Part shown: positions 54,463 to 63,854 of the stretch, piece by piece
Layout of the letters: each line of letters starts with the position of its first letter
Numbering within the stretch: position 1 is the first letter of the stretch
DNA from: Methylocaldum sp. 14B
Lineage (GTDB): Bacteria; Pseudomonadota; Gammaproteobacteria; Methylococcales; Methylococcaceae
Direction of reading: 5' to 3'
Assembly (NCBI RefSeq): GCF_002005105.1
Contig: NZ_MSCV01000038.1
Location: 1 to 64,000, forward strand
Length of the DNA stretch: 64,000 nucleotides
Notes under the pieces: generated by a model
Databases searched by the model: none
What the model saw: the letters and a program-made list of their open reading frames with translations, nothing else
Told to the model about the DNA's origin: nothing
Position numbers and translations under genes: made by a program

Positions 54463-55935
54463 ATGAGCCTCCCGGTCAACTTTTATCCCGAACTCCCCGC
54501 GTTCGATATTCACCGGGCACTCGCCTGGGTCCAGGCCGAGGCTGATTGGATTGGCCTGCGTTTCGTCCAGGAGCAGACCTATCGGCGTACCGTCCGCAAC
54601 CACCTCCCGGAAGACAACGCCATCACCCTGGAGCGGGGCGTCATGGCGGAAGCACGGGTGGACGGCCATATCGCCTATGCCGGCACCAGCGATCTCTCGC
54701 AACAGGGCTTGGTCCAGGCCGCCCGGCGGGCCGCGTATCTGGCCCGGATCTGCGCGCCCCATGCCTTGTTCCCATTCACCGAAGGGCACCGGCCTCCGGC
54801 TCACGGACGCTTTGTCAGCACCCGGCGATTGGGTTTTGACCGTCTGACGCTCGCCGAATTGACCGATCAACTGATCCGCGCCAGCCGGTCTCTCAAAGTC
54901 TCCGACAAGATCGTCAGCACGGCCGCCGAAGCCACCTTGGTGGAAAGCACGGTGCACTACGTCTCATCCAGCGGCGCGGATATCGAACAGCAGTGGTGGC
55001 TGGTTTCCAGTCATTGCGCGGCCACCGCTCAGGACGGTACCGAGACCCAGCAGCGTTCATTGAACGGCCCGGCCGCCCGCTGCCGTCAGGCGGGGTTGGA
55101 ATTCTTCGATTTTTCGGCCCTCCACGCCGAGTGCGAGCGGGCGGGCCGCGAGGCGCTCGAATTGCTGGACGCCGAAAATTGTCCCGATGAGACCCTGGAC
55201 CTGATCCTGGCGCCGGACCAGATGCTGCTGCAGATCCACGAATCGATCGGCCATCCGCTGGAACTCGACCGCATCCTCGGCGACGAGCGCAACTATGCCG
55301 GCTGGAGCTTCGTGAAGCCGGACGATTTCGGCCGGCTGCGCTATGGCTCGCCCCTGCTGAACGTCACCTTCGACCCCACCGTCGCGGGTGAGTTTGCCTC
55401 TTACGCCTTCGATGACTGCGGCAACCCCGCGACACGGGAATATCTGATCCGGGACGGCGTGTTGCTGCGGGGGCTCGGCAGTTTGGAAAGTCAGTCTCGA
55501 CTCGGCATTGCCGGCGTCGCCAATTTCCGTTCGGCCGGCTGGAATCGGGCGCCGATCGACCGCATGGCGAACATCAACCTGGAACCGGGCACCAGTTCCC
55601 TGGCCGAGATGATCGCCTCCGTGGAGCGAGGCGTTTACATGCAATCCAATCGATCCTGGTCCATCGACGACTACCGCAACAAATTCCAGTTTGGCTGCGA
55701 ATATGCACGCAGGATCGAACAAGGCCGGTTGAGCGACGTCCTCAAAAATCCCAATTACCGGGGGATGACGGTGCCTTTTTGGAATGCACTGAAGCAGGTC
55801 GGTTGTCGCGACGAGCGGGAGCTCTTCGGAACGCCGTATTGCGGGAAAGGCGAACCCAATCAGCTCATCCGCGTCGGCCATGCCGCCCCGCCCTGTCTGT
55901 TTGCGGGCATCGACGTGTTCGGAGGTGGCTCGTGA
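54463..55935 (+). CDS. tldD: TldD-like metalloprotease subunit
   Basis: 490 residues of the TldD/PmbA family, which forms a heterodimeric zinc protease that trims unfolded or modified peptides. The HExxxH zinc motif is visible as HESIGHPLE (about 265-273), and a downstream Cys in QFGCEYARRI suits the third ligand region. TldE-like partner follows with an overlapping start. No precursor peptide gene was identified nearby. A role in maturation of a ribosomally made peptide is known for this family but not shown here. Confidence 0.85.
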   Translation: MSLPVNFYPELPAFDIHRALAWVQAEADWIGLRFVQEQTYRRTVRNHLPEDNAITLERGVMAEARVDGHIAYAGTSDLSQQGLVQAARRAAYLARICAPHALFPFTEGHRPPAHGRFVSTRRLGFDRLTLAELTDQLIRASRSLKVSDKIVSTAAEATLVESTVHYVSSSGADIEQQWWLVSSHCAATAQDGTETQQRSLNGPAARCRQAGLEFFDFSALHAECERAGREALELLDAENCPDETLDLILAPDQMLLQIHESIGHPLELDRILGDERNYAGWSFVKPDDFGRLRYGSPLLNVTFDPTVAGEFASYAFDDCGNPATREYLIRDGVLLRGLGSLESQSRLGIAGVANFRSAGWNRAPIDRMANINLEPGTSSLAEMIASVERGVYMQSNRSWSIDDYRNKFQFGCEYARRIEQGRLSDVLKNPNYRGMTVPFWNALKQVGCRDERELFGTPYCGKGEPNQLIRVGHAAPPCLFAGIDVFGGGS

Positions 55936-57296
55936 GCTTTCTTCCGGAAACCCGGCGGCTGTTCGACGATCTCGCGGATACGGCCTTTTCCGACTTGAAG
56001 GCCGGAGAAGCGCTCAGCCTCCAACTCAGCGCCGAAGATCAAACCTATGTGCGGTTCAACGATTCCAACGTGCGGCAAGCCACGGCCGTCTTGCAGAGAA
56101 ACCTGGCACTCACTTTTCAGTGGGCTGGCCGTCAGGTGACTTTCACGTTTGACCTCAGCGGCCACCTCGATCACGATCGGGCGCTTCTGCGTTCCTGGTT
56201 GGAGCGGGCACGGCGGGAAGCTCGAACACTCCCGGAAGACCCTTTCGCGGTGCCCCTGCAAGACCATGGAACCAGCGAACACGAACATTCCGGGACAGAG
56301 CCGGACGCCGCCGCTGCGGTCAAGGCCATCGCCCGCGTCACCCAAGGGACGGACTTTACCGGACTCTTGGCCGCGGGCCCGCAGGTCCGCGCGGTCCGCA
56401 ATTCGGCGGGGTTGAACCACTGGTTTTCGACCGCATCCCTATGGGTGGATTATTCCCTGTTCACGACCAACGCGTCCGGAGATAACAAGGCCGTCAAAGG
56501 TCGTTTCTGGGGGCCGGCATGGGATGAGGACCGGTTCCAGGCCGTCCTGGCTGCCGACAAGGCCCGGCTTGCCTTCTTGAAACGCCCTGCCCGCCCGATT
56601 GCGCCTGGCGAGTATCGGGTGTACTTCGCGCCGGCCGCCGTCGCCGAACTGATCGCCATGTTCTCATGGGGCGCGCTCAGTTACCGGGCGTACCGGGATG
56701 GTAACTGTCCTCTCAAGCGACTGATCCAGGATGAGGTCGGTCTGTCCGAACAGTTCACCTTGAAAGAAAACTTCTGCTTGGCGCTCACGCCGCGCTTCAA
56801 CAGCCTGGGCGAGCTTCCGCCGGTGGAGTTGATGCTCATCGAGAAGGGGCAGTTGAAAAACCTGCTGGTGAGTTCCCGTTCCGCAAAACAATATGGCGTG
56901 CCGTCCAATGCGGCCGATCCGAGCGGCTGGTTCGGAGAGCATTTGCGCGCGCCGGAACTGATGGCCGGCAACCTGCCTGAGACCGAGGTCCTGAACTGCC
57001 TGGGTACCGGTCTTTACGTGGGCAATCTGCATTACCTCAACTGGAGCGATGTCCAGGCCGCCCGGGTGACCGGCATGACCCGCTACGCCTGTTTCTGGGT
57101 CGAGAACGGCGAAATCGCGGCACCCATCAATGATCTGCGGTTTGACGACAGTTTGTATCGATTGTTTGGCTCGGCGCTCGAGGCGCTGACCCGGGAAAGC
57201 CCGATCCATCCCGCCATCGATACCTATCACTGTCGTGCACTCGGCGGCAGCAAGATACCCGGCGCGCTCGTCGGCACCTTTCGCTTCACGCTTTAA
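55932..57296 (+). CDS. tldE: TldE/PmbA-like metalloprotease partner
   Basis: 454 residues from GTG 55932, which overlaps the tldD stop (GTGA) and so is translationally coupled. It has the TldE-type layout without a zinc motif: N-terminal beta domain (YVRFNDSNVRQA), then WFSTASLWVDYSLFTTN, and a conserved C-terminal part with EVLNCLGTGLYVGNLHYLNW and MTRYACFWVENGEI. It should act as the non-catalytic partner of TldD. Confidence 0.85.
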   Translation: MSFLPETRRLFDDLADTAFSDLKAGEALSLQLSAEDQTYVRFNDSNVRQATAVLQRNLALTFQWAGRQVTFTFDLSGHLDHDRALLRSWLERARREARTLPEDPFAVPLQDHGTSEHEHSGTEPDAAAAVKAIARVTQGTDFTGLLAAGPQVRAVRNSAGLNHWFSTASLWVDYSLFTTNASGDNKAVKGRFWGPAWDEDRFQAVLAADKARLAFLKRPARPIAPGEYRVYFAPAAVAELIAMFSWGALSYRAYRDGNCPLKRLIQDEVGLSEQFTLKENFCLALTPRFNSLGELPPVELMLIEKGQLKNLLVSSRSAKQYGVPSNAADPSGWFGEHLRAPELMAGNLPETEVLNCLGTGLYVGNLHYLNWSDVQAARVTGMTRYACFWVENGEIAAPINDLRFDDSLYRLFGSALEALTRESPIHPAIDTYHCRALGGSKIPGALVGTFRFTL

Positions 57297-57383
57297 ATAA
57301 TCGGCACAGGGCCCGTTCCAGGCATTCTCAGGGAGCCCCCGGCGATTGGTTTTCGGCTAAAGGGGACGGCCATGTACGGCTTA

Positions 57384-58487
57384 TACTAACCGTAAAATAA
57401 AGAATGCCATATTCGTGTTAGGCTACGGCCATGAGATGCAAAAGAGACTCTGACGGGCGATCGATCGACAATCTCTCGCTCCAAGTCATGCGCCAGCAGG
57501 CGGTTAAAGCGGTCGGCAAAGGCGAGACCGTGGCCAGTGTTGCCGCCGCCTTTGGCGTCAATATCCGAACGGTATTTCGCTGGCTGTCGGACTTTGCCAG
57601 CGGTGGACAAAATGCCTTGCTGGCCAAATCGATTCCCGGTCGACCCCCGAAGGTGACCCCGGACGAAATGCGCTGGCTTGCCGAGACCGTGCGTGATCAG
57701 ACGCCCCTGCAAATGAAGTTTGAATTTGGTCTGTGGACCTTGTCGCTGATCGGCGAAGTGATCTACCGGCAGTTCGGCAAGCGGCTGACCAAGCCCAGTG
57801 TGGGGCGGATCATGCGGATGCTGGGGTTTACCCCACAACGGCCATTGTATCGAGCCTGGCAACAAGACCCGGTGCTGGTCGAAAGGTGGCAGGCGGAAGC
57901 GTTTCCGCGCCTGCAAGCCGAGGCGAAACGGGCCGGTGCGGTGATCTATTTTGCCGATGAAGCGGGCCTTCGTTCCGATTACCATGCGGGCACGACGTGG
58001 GCGCCGTGCGGCCGAACCCCGGTGGTCAAGGCGACCGGCCGGCGCTTTGGCCTGACTGTCATTTCCGCGGTCAGCGCTCGTGGCGATTTCCGTTTCATGG
58101 TCCAGGAGGGAACGGTCACGACGGTGGTCTTTCGGGAGTTTCTCAAACGCCTGATGGTCGGGGCCAAGCAACCGATCTTTCTGGTGGTGGACGGGCATCC
58201 GATTCATAAGGCCAAGTTGGTCAAAGACTACGTGGAACAGCAGCAGGGACGGCTGAAACTGGTGTACCTGCCCCCTTATTCCCCGCAACTGAACCCGGTT
58301 GAGCAGGTCTCGGGGTCTGTGAATCCAGGGTGGCCAAACACTTACCCGAGAATAAAGCCGATTTGAAACGATGCCTGATCGGGGCCTCGCGGCGACTTCA
58401 GAAACTACCGCAGATAATGGTCGCATTCTTCCTGCACCCTGAATGCCGATACGCCATAACATGACAATACTTTCTTTACGCTTAGTA
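57384..58487 (+). mobile_element. IS630-family insertion sequence
   Basis: About 1104 bases with terminal repeats TACTAACCGTAAA (left, 57384) and its near complement TTTACGCTTAGTA (right, ending 58487), with one mismatch. TA dinucleotides at the edges suit IS630 target choice. It contains a single transposase gene, now frameshifted. Confidence 0.78.
57431..58464 (+). pseudogene. IS630-family transposase with C-terminal frameshift
   Basis: The protein starts at ATG 57431 with an HTH (SVAAAFGVNIRTVFRWL) and carries the DDE-domain motifs FADEAGLRSDY, VVDGHPIHKA and YLPPYSPQLNPVEQ. After LNPVEQV, near 58335, the frame departs; one frame over the family tail appears: AKHLPENKADLKRCLIG, LQKLPQIM, FFLHPECRYA, ending at 58464. 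A single-base indel explains this. The shift comes after the catalytic Glu, so residual activity is possible but unlikely. Confidence 0.8.
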
Positions 58488-58543
58488 ACTGCCGGAACAA
58501 TATACTATAAAACTTATTATGTTAGCGAACCAAGGTGAAAGAA

Positions 58544-58939
58544 ATGAGTATGAAATCCAGCTTAATAAAAATGGCAATAAAATTGACACCCAATAGATTG
58601 ATTATTTGGGTGGCGAATATAATCCTTAAGGGTATTGCAGAATTAAAGAAATTTCGTTTTGACCTCGACGCGCGAACAATCTACGTTCAAACAAGGCTCT
58701 ACGGTGAACAGGAAGCAATTGAAGTTTATCTGGAAGATTTTGCTGTTTTTAAGGACGGTGATTCCTACAGATTCATTATCCACCAGGCAAAATCGGACCG
58801 CCTTTGGCTGAATAACTTATTGTCCCGTATCGCAGGAAAAGCCTGGGAAATTCCTGCTATACCGCCATTGACGGCTCAACTCGAGCTTGCAGCCGAGTTG
58901 TTCAAAGCCAAATCTCCGGCACTGGGAAAAATCGATTGA
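58544..58939 (+). CDS. Hypothetical AT-rich small protein
   Basis: 131 residues from ATG 58544 with AAGGTGA upstream; a GTG start nine bases earlier is possible. Codon usage is noticeably more AT-rich than that of neighbours, indicating acquisition. The sequence begins with a hydrophobic/basic amphipathic region (MAIKLTPNRLIIWVANIIL), followed by a mixed alpha-beta domain. No known motif. It lies just after the IS630 element. Confidence 0.55.
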   Translation: MSMKSSLIKMAIKLTPNRLIIWVANIILKGIAELKKFRFDLDARTIYVQTRLYGEQEAIEVYLEDFAVFKDGDSYRFIIHQAKSDRLWLNNLLSRIAGKAWEIPAIPPLTAQLELAAELFKAKSPALGKID

Positions 58940-58940
58940 G

Positions 58941-59046
58941 ATTACACCCTTCCGCACGGCCTATACCTGCGCCGTCGGTGCGGATCGCTTCCACGATAAG
59001 ATCATTCCGCCGGGTTGGATTGCCGATCTGAACGCGGCGTTCTAAG
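58941..59046 (+). pseudogene. Possible C-terminal gene remnant
   Basis: An in-frame segment (ITPFRTAYTCAVGADRFHDK, IIPPGWIADLNAAF) ends in TAA but has no start. Its composition looks like coding DNA, unlike the flanks. Family not identified; could be chance. Confidence 0.3.
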
Positions 59047-59145
59047 TACATTCAGGGAAGTCTTGCGGCATAGGCAGCCTGCAGGACAACCCCGCCAATC
59101 AAGCCAATCTGTCGAGATTCGGCAAATATTTGCGGAATGTACTTA
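59044..59145. repeat. 102-base inverted-repeat element
   Basis: TAAGTACATTC at 59044-59054 and GAATGTACTTA at 59135-59145 are perfect inverted repeats bounding a non-coding segment. The right end overlaps the first bases of the second MITE-like repeat, as if one element had inserted beside the other. Confidence 0.6.
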
Positions 59146-59340
59146 GAGCATTTTCATACCGACTGTACGGGTACTTGCGAGTAGGTCGGAAATCCTTTTC
59201 CGACGGTGCAGTTGGGCCAACGGGTTCGTCGGCAAGGGATTGCCGACCTACGAATGCTTGAGTCGATCTACCCTGGCCGAAGGCGCCAACGACTCCGGCC
59301 AAGCCTGTTTTGCCGTACGAGCGAGATCAAAACGCTCTAA
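59143..59340. repeat. MITE-like element, copy 2
   Basis: 198 bases with ends TTAGAGCATTTT and AAAACGCTCTAA. It contains GTAGGTCGGAAATCC and AGGGATTGCCGACCTACG, the same internal arms as copy 1 at 54046-54237, though the remainder has diverged. Confidence 0.75.
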
Positions 59341-59345
59341 CGCCG

Positions 59346-59651
59346 TTATTCGACGCCGTAATACGTCGTCAGATAATCCAGAATCACCGAAATGTCGTCC
59401 TGGCTGATCGGCGCTCCCATGACATTCACCATTTTGTCGACGGTCGCTTGCCAGTCGGTTCTTTTCATGAAAAGGGAGTTCATCTGGATATAGTCGATAC
59501 TGTGGCACATGACGCAATTGGCCATCACGGTATCGCGTCCCGCCCCTTCCTTGAGCTCTATCTGCGCCTCTCCCGCAAAGGCGCTAGTGGAAAAAACCGC
59601 GACTAGCGCCGGCAGCAGCGTGTTGAGCATCTTCATGGCATGGGCACTCAT
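59346..59651 (-). CDS. sorB: Cytochrome c subunit of sulfite dehydrogenase (SorB-like)
   Basis: 101 residues. A signal peptide (MLNTLLPALVAVFSTSAFA) precedes a mono-haem cytochrome with CVMCHS and a C-terminal segment VDKMVNVMGAPISQDDISVI that contains the likely Met ligand. The start overlaps the sorA stop codon (ATGA). SorB takes electrons from the SorA molybdenum centre and passes them to a soluble cytochrome in the periplasm. Confidence 0.82.
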   Translation of the reverse strand: MSAHAMKMLNTLLPALVAVFSTSAFAGEAQIELKEGAGRDTVMANCVMCHSIDYIQMNSLFMKRTDWQATVDKMVNVMGAPISQDDISVILDYLTTYYGVE

Positions 59652-60874
59652 GCGACCACCATGTTGATCCGTTGCACCACGTTGTTGTGGTAACCCGCTG
59701 GATTGAAGATGAGTTCATAAACTTGGGTGCTTCCCTGCCGGTTCGTCGCCCTCGCCATGAGCACAGATTTGCCGCCCCGTCGCGGCGTGAAGGTGTGGTG
59801 CCAGGCGCGGAACGAGAAACGACCGTAGTCCTGTTCGAGCTGCGCGTCCCGCCACGTCCTGCCGCCGTTCACCGAAACTTCGACCGTTCGGATTCCATGC
59901 CCCCCGTCCCACGCAAGCCCTTTGACCGTCACCGGTTTGCCCGCATGCAAGCGCTGCCCTTCCTCGATGTTGGTCATGAGAGAATTGACCACCATATCGG
60001 TGATCGGCGTATTGTCCTCCCCTTCTTGCGAAAGAAATCGCTCGATGTGCGGGAATTTGTCTTTCGGTATCCGGTAAGCCCTGCTCATCCAGAATCCCGT
60101 TTCCGGTTTCGGCATCGCGCTGATGGACGTCAGCTGCTTCACCCAGTAGGTCCCCGACCAACCGGGCACCACCAGTCGTACCGGAAAGCCGTTCCAATGA
60201 GGCAGGGCCTCGCCGTTCATCTCGTAGGCGACCAGGGTGTTCTCGTCGAGGGCTTTCCATAGCGGAAGACTCTTGACGAAATCGGGGGTCTCGTCGATAG
60301 CTCCGTAATCGGCGCCGTCGAAGACGATTTCCAGCGCATCCGACTTGAGTCCTGCTCTCGCCAGCACGTCCTTGAGGCGAGCGCCCTTCCATCGCGCATT
60401 GCCCATGGCGCCCGCCCCCCATTGGACGCCGGGCACATGCGGCTCGGAAAAGCCGCGGCGATTCCCGGCACATTGGCACACGGCAAACAGTTCGACGGGC
60501 TCGAAATCCCGCTTGAGCTGGTCCAGCGTCAACTCGAAGGGATGCTCCACCGAATCGCCCCCTACCTCGAGCCGCCAGGTTTCGGCGGCCACTTGCGGAA
60601 TATGGGCAAGGTGCCAGCGCACGAAGAACTGGTCGTTCGGCGTGATGACGCCGCTGAAAGCCCTGACCGGCGTCTCGAAGTTCGGTGGCCGGTAGGTGCG
60701 CTTGATGAGGGGCTTCTTGCCGGACAATGCCGCCCGCACGGCGCTTTCCACCGCACCGATCGGCAGCTCGCCGGCCCGCAATGATCGCGGCACCAACAAG
60801 CCCGGCCAGGTCACAACGACCCCGCCAACCAAACCCTTGAGAAAAGTCCGCCTATCCAAGGTCTCGTTCTCCAA
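59648..60874 (-). CDS. sorA: Periplasmic sulfite dehydrogenase, molybdenum subunit (SorA-like)
   Basis: 408 residues with a twin-arginine-type leader (LDRRTFLKGLVG). The molybdopterin domain carries the Mo-ligand Cys in ELFAVCQCAGNRRG, the NDQFFVRWHLAHIP motif and HWNGFPVRLVVPGWSGTYWVK, followed by the Mo-co oxidoreductase dimerisation domain (VSVNGGRTWRDAQL). It oxidises sulfite to sulfate. Coupled to sorB. The two-gene unit appears complete. Confidence 0.88.
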   Translation of the reverse strand: MENETLDRRTFLKGLVGGVVVTWPGLLVPRSLRAGELPIGAVESAVRAALSGKKPLIKRTYRPPNFETPVRAFSGVITPNDQFFVRWHLAHIPQVAAETWRLEVGGDSVEHPFELTLDQLKRDFEPVELFAVCQCAGNRRGFSEPHVPGVQWGAGAMGNARWKGARLKDVLARAGLKSDALEIVFDGADYGAIDETPDFVKSLPLWKALDENTLVAYEMNGEALPHWNGFPVRLVVPGWSGTYWVKQLTSISAMPKPETGFWMSRAYRIPKDKFPHIERFLSQEGEDNTPITDMVVNSLMTNIEEGQRLHAGKPVTVKGLAWDGGHGIRTVEVSVNGGRTWRDAQLEQDYGRFSFRAWHHTFTPRRGGKSVLMARATNRQGSTQVYELIFNPAGYHNNVVQRINMVVA

Positions 60875-61126
60875 TTCTTAGGGCATGTTTTATTTCCCGG
60901 TTTCAACTAAGACCTCCCTGACCGATCGAACGTTGCAGCTTCGGACAAGTCGATCAGATCATGAGCCGAGATGGCTTAACCGAAACGCTGACGCGGGTCC
61001 AATCAAAGGTCTTAAGGACCGAGTGATGGAAGCCTAAAGCTTTCAAGGTATGCCCTCGGTCCGGAGCGGCAGGAACGAAATCACCCGGAAACGTATACCG
61101 TCCCGAGTTGCTTCCCGGCATAGCTA

Positions 61127-61954
61127 TCATCCTTCGCAAGACTCGGGAAGGTTTCGGAGAAGGGGCCGATGTTTTAATAGGAACTCCATCAGTACTTGAT
61201 TGAACGCGTCCGGACGCTCCAGAGGCAGCATGTGCCGTGCGTCGCGGATGATCGAAAGTTCCGCCTGCGGCATTCTGGCCGCATAGGTTTCCTTGACCGC
61301 TATCGGCGTGTAATCCTGATCCGAAGTGATCACGAGGGTCGGGCAGTGAATGGCGTCGAGATGATCCGCCACGGTCCATCCGATCAAAGCCCGCAAAGCG
61401 TCAAGGTAAGCCCGCGGATCATTCTCGGCCCACCGATCGATGAATAGCCGTTGCAGTTCTGCCTGTTCCGGCTTGGGGAAGAGACGCTTGCCCAGAACCC
61501 TTCCCATTTGGCGCATCCCCAGCAACCGGACGATGAGTTTCCGTTGGACGATCTGCAGTCGTGCTCTGAGCGTACGGAGGATGAATTCCGGGCCGCTGTT
61601 GACAATCGCCAGGCTCTGCACGAGTTCCGGGGCGCTGATGGCGAGCTGAAAAGCGATCATGCCTCCCATCGAGAGGCCGACAACGTGAGTCGGACCAAGG
61701 CTGAGCCAACGGATCAGTTCCGCCGTGTCCGCCGCAAAACCGGCGATGCTGTACGGGCCGGGCGGCTTGTCCGAGCGGCCATGGCCGCGGAGGTCGAACG
61801 TGACCACGTGAAAGCGTGGAGAAAAGTAAGCGAGCTGAGCTTCCCAATCCCGTGTGCTGGAGCCCAGACCGTGGATGAAAAGCAAGGGCGGGCCGTGCCC
61901 CAGGCTTTCATAATGGAGTTCTGCACCTCGTATTTGAAGTCTGGGCATGCCCAT
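61127..61954 (-). CDS. Alpha/beta hydrolase (3-oxoadipate enol-lactonase/esterase-like)
   Basis: 275 residues with oxyanion HGLGSS, nucleophile GLSMGGM, acid SDQDYTP and His ARHMLPLERP. The arrangement and length suit small-molecule esterases and enol-lactonases. It is transcribed after the 3-hydroxybutyrate dehydrogenase gene by about 60 bases, in the same direction, which hints at involvement in hydroxyalkanoate use. Substrate unknown. An ATG two codons downstream is an alternative start. Confidence 0.8.
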   Translation of the reverse strand: MGMPRLQIRGAELHYESLGHGPPLLFIHGLGSSTRDWEAQLAYFSPRFHVVTFDLRGHGRSDKPPGPYSIAGFAADTAELIRWLSLGPTHVVGLSMGGMIAFQLAISAPELVQSLAIVNSGPEFILRTLRARLQIVQRKLIVRLLGMRQMGRVLGKRLFPKPEQAELQRLFIDRWAENDPRAYLDALRALIGWTVADHLDAIHCPTLVITSDQDYTPIAVKETYAARMPQAELSIIRDARHMLPLERPDAFNQVLMEFLLKHRPLLRNLPESCEG

Positions 61955-62014
61955 TCCTTATGCGGCGGGTTTCCGTTGCCGAGCTTGGCCTGGAGCGGCT
62001 CCGTCCTGAGCCGG

Positions 62015-62797
62015 TCAGCGGGCGATCCAGCCCCCATCGACCGGAAAGGCCGCCCCCGTGGTCGTCTTGGCCGCCTCGCTGCACAGGACAGCGGTCCAGG
62101 CGCCAATGTCCTCCGGGGTCGAAAATTGGAGCATAGGCTGCTTTTCGCGCAGGAGCGCCAGTTTGGCCTCTTCCGGCGAAATCCCCTGCTGTCGGGCCAA
62201 GTCCTCAATCTGTTTTTCGACCAGCGGGGTCAGCACCCAACCTGGGCAAATCGCGTTGCAGGTGATGCCGGCGTTAGCCGTCTCCAGAGCCACGACCTTG
62301 GTCAGACCCAGGAGGCCATGCTTCGCCGCCACATAAGCGGCCTTGCCCTCGCTGCCTACCAGGCCGTGGGTTGAGGCAATGTTGATGATCCGTCCCCAAC
62401 CGCGCCGCTTCATGCCCGGCAGCGCGGCTTTGATGGTATGGAAAGCGGCTGAAAGATTGACGGCGAGCACGGCCTCCCACTGCGCATCCGGAAATTCCTC
62501 CAGCGGTGCCACATACTGAATGCCGGCGTTGTTGACCAAAATGTCAATGGCACCGAAATCCGCCTCCATCGATTGGATCATGCCGCCGATGGCAGCCGGT
62601 TGTGAGAGGTCTGCGGGATAATAAGCGGTTTTCACACCCTGAGCGCGGCTCAAGTCCTGCGCCAATCTCTCGATCTCCGCGATCTCCCCGAAGCCATTCA
62701 AACCGATATGGCAGCCCTGCCGGGCGAGTTCTGTGGCGATGCCGAGACCGATGCCGCGGGTGGAACCGGTGACCAGGGCTATCTTCCCATGGAGCAT
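62015..62797 (-). CDS. bdhA: 3-hydroxybutyrate dehydrogenase
   Basis: 260-residue short-chain dehydrogenase of the 3-hydroxybutyrate type. The NAD-binding motif TGSTRGIGLGIA, NNAGIQYVAPLEEFP, catalytic Ser in NIASTHGLVGS and YVAAKHG are present, with the characteristic AICPGWVLTPLVEKQI loop. It converts 3-hydroxybutyrate to acetoacetate in the cytoplasm. Together with the PHB-depolymerase-type esterase upstream it forms a polyhydroxybutyrate-use group. Confidence 0.9.
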   Translation of the reverse strand: MLHGKIALVTGSTRGIGLGIATELARQGCHIGLNGFGEIAEIERLAQDLSRAQGVKTAYYPADLSQPAAIGGMIQSMEADFGAIDILVNNAGIQYVAPLEEFPDAQWEAVLAVNLSAAFHTIKAALPGMKRRGWGRIINIASTHGLVGSEGKAAYVAAKHGLLGLTKVVALETANAGITCNAICPGWVLTPLVEKQIEDLARQQGISPEEAKLALLREKQPMLQFSTPEDIGAWTAVLCSEAAKTTTGAAFPVDGGWIAR

Positions 62798-62972
62798 GAT
62801 TTATTCTCCGCCATTCCTTGTGGACGCCTCATCCATGGACCTCATGGTCTTCGTTTAGGTTCCGGGAGGCCTTCCGCTTACTGGACGATCTCCTGATAGT
62901 GATGCGCTCGCAACCCAAAAACTTCCCGGTTAGACAGGAACGCAAGAGACTTCTCACCGGCTCGCCGAGTTC

Positions 62973-63854
62973 TTACGGTTTGCCCTGCGAGTGCTTCCGG
63001 AAAAACCGGACCATCTCCTCCGAGGCGCTGGGTCCCTTGGGGTCGGTATACGAGACATCAGGACTTCCGCCCGACCAGCCGTGGCCCGCCCCATGAACTA
63101 GCCACTGCTCCATGACGACCTGGCCGCTCGCGTCGTGATAGATGGAGTGGGTATAGGAATGCCCGTGAGGCACCTGACCCCGGTTCGCCGTGACCCGCAA
63201 TTTTCTTCCCGCGCCTGAGTGTACGGTTGCCCACTGTGCCAACACCCGATCGCCATTGCCGGGGTGAACCGTGGTGTCCCGGTCTCCATGAAAGACGATG
63301 GTGGGGACGATCCGGAGTGCTTTCAGCGCTGCCGGGAAACTGCTTTCCCGCTGCAGCAGCGCAGCTGTTTCCCCCTGCTGCATGGCCGCGAAGGCGGAGG
63401 GGATGTCATGGGCGACACCGTAAGGGAGTCCGGAATGGACGCCGATGGCGGCGTAGAGCTCAGGGTAGTTCACTCCCATGACCATGGCCATCGCCCCGCC
63501 GGCCGAGTGTCCCGCCACGTAGATCCGCCCGGCGTCAAGGCCATGGGTGCTCACGATGTGCCGGGTCATGTCGGCAAGGATGGACGGTTCGCCATGATCC
63601 CGGTGCTGGTCGCTCGCCTTGAACCAGTTCCAGCATCGGGACGGATTGGCTTGGGGCGCTTGCTCGGGGTACAGGACGAAAAATCCCTCCCGTTCCGCCA
63701 GGACATTCATGCGGGTGCCCGCGGCGAAGTCGTCCGGGTCCTGGGCGCAGCCATGGAGCATGACGATCAGCGGCAGGGCTTGTCCGTGGTAGCCGCTGGG
63801 AATATAGAGCTTATAGGCGCGGGTTCCGGCCGGGTTGGTGAAGGAACCTGTCAT
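62973..63854 (-). CDS. PHB depolymerase-family esterase
   Basis: 293 residues of the poly(3-hydroxybutyrate) depolymerase-like alpha/beta hydrolase family: oxyanion MLHGCAQDP, nucleophile VAGHSAGGAMA, acid FHGDRDTTVHP and catalytic His in VHGAGHGWSGG. It lacks an obvious signal peptide, so an intracellular depolymerase or feruloyl-esterase-like role is possible. It is the first gene of the leftward hydroxybutyrate group. Confidence 0.85.
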   Translation of the reverse strand: MTGSFTNPAGTRAYKLYIPSGYHGQALPLIVMLHGCAQDPDDFAAGTRMNVLAEREGFFVLYPEQAPQANPSRCWNWFKASDQHRDHGEPSILADMTRHIVSTHGLDAGRIYVAGHSAGGAMAMVMGVNYPELYAAIGVHSGLPYGVAHDIPSAFAAMQQGETAALLQRESSFPAALKALRIVPTIVFHGDRDTTVHPGNGDRVLAQWATVHSGAGRKLRVTANRGQVPHGHSYTHSIYHDASGQVVMEQWLVHGAGHGWSGGSPDVSYTDPKGPSASEEMVRFFRKHSQGKP

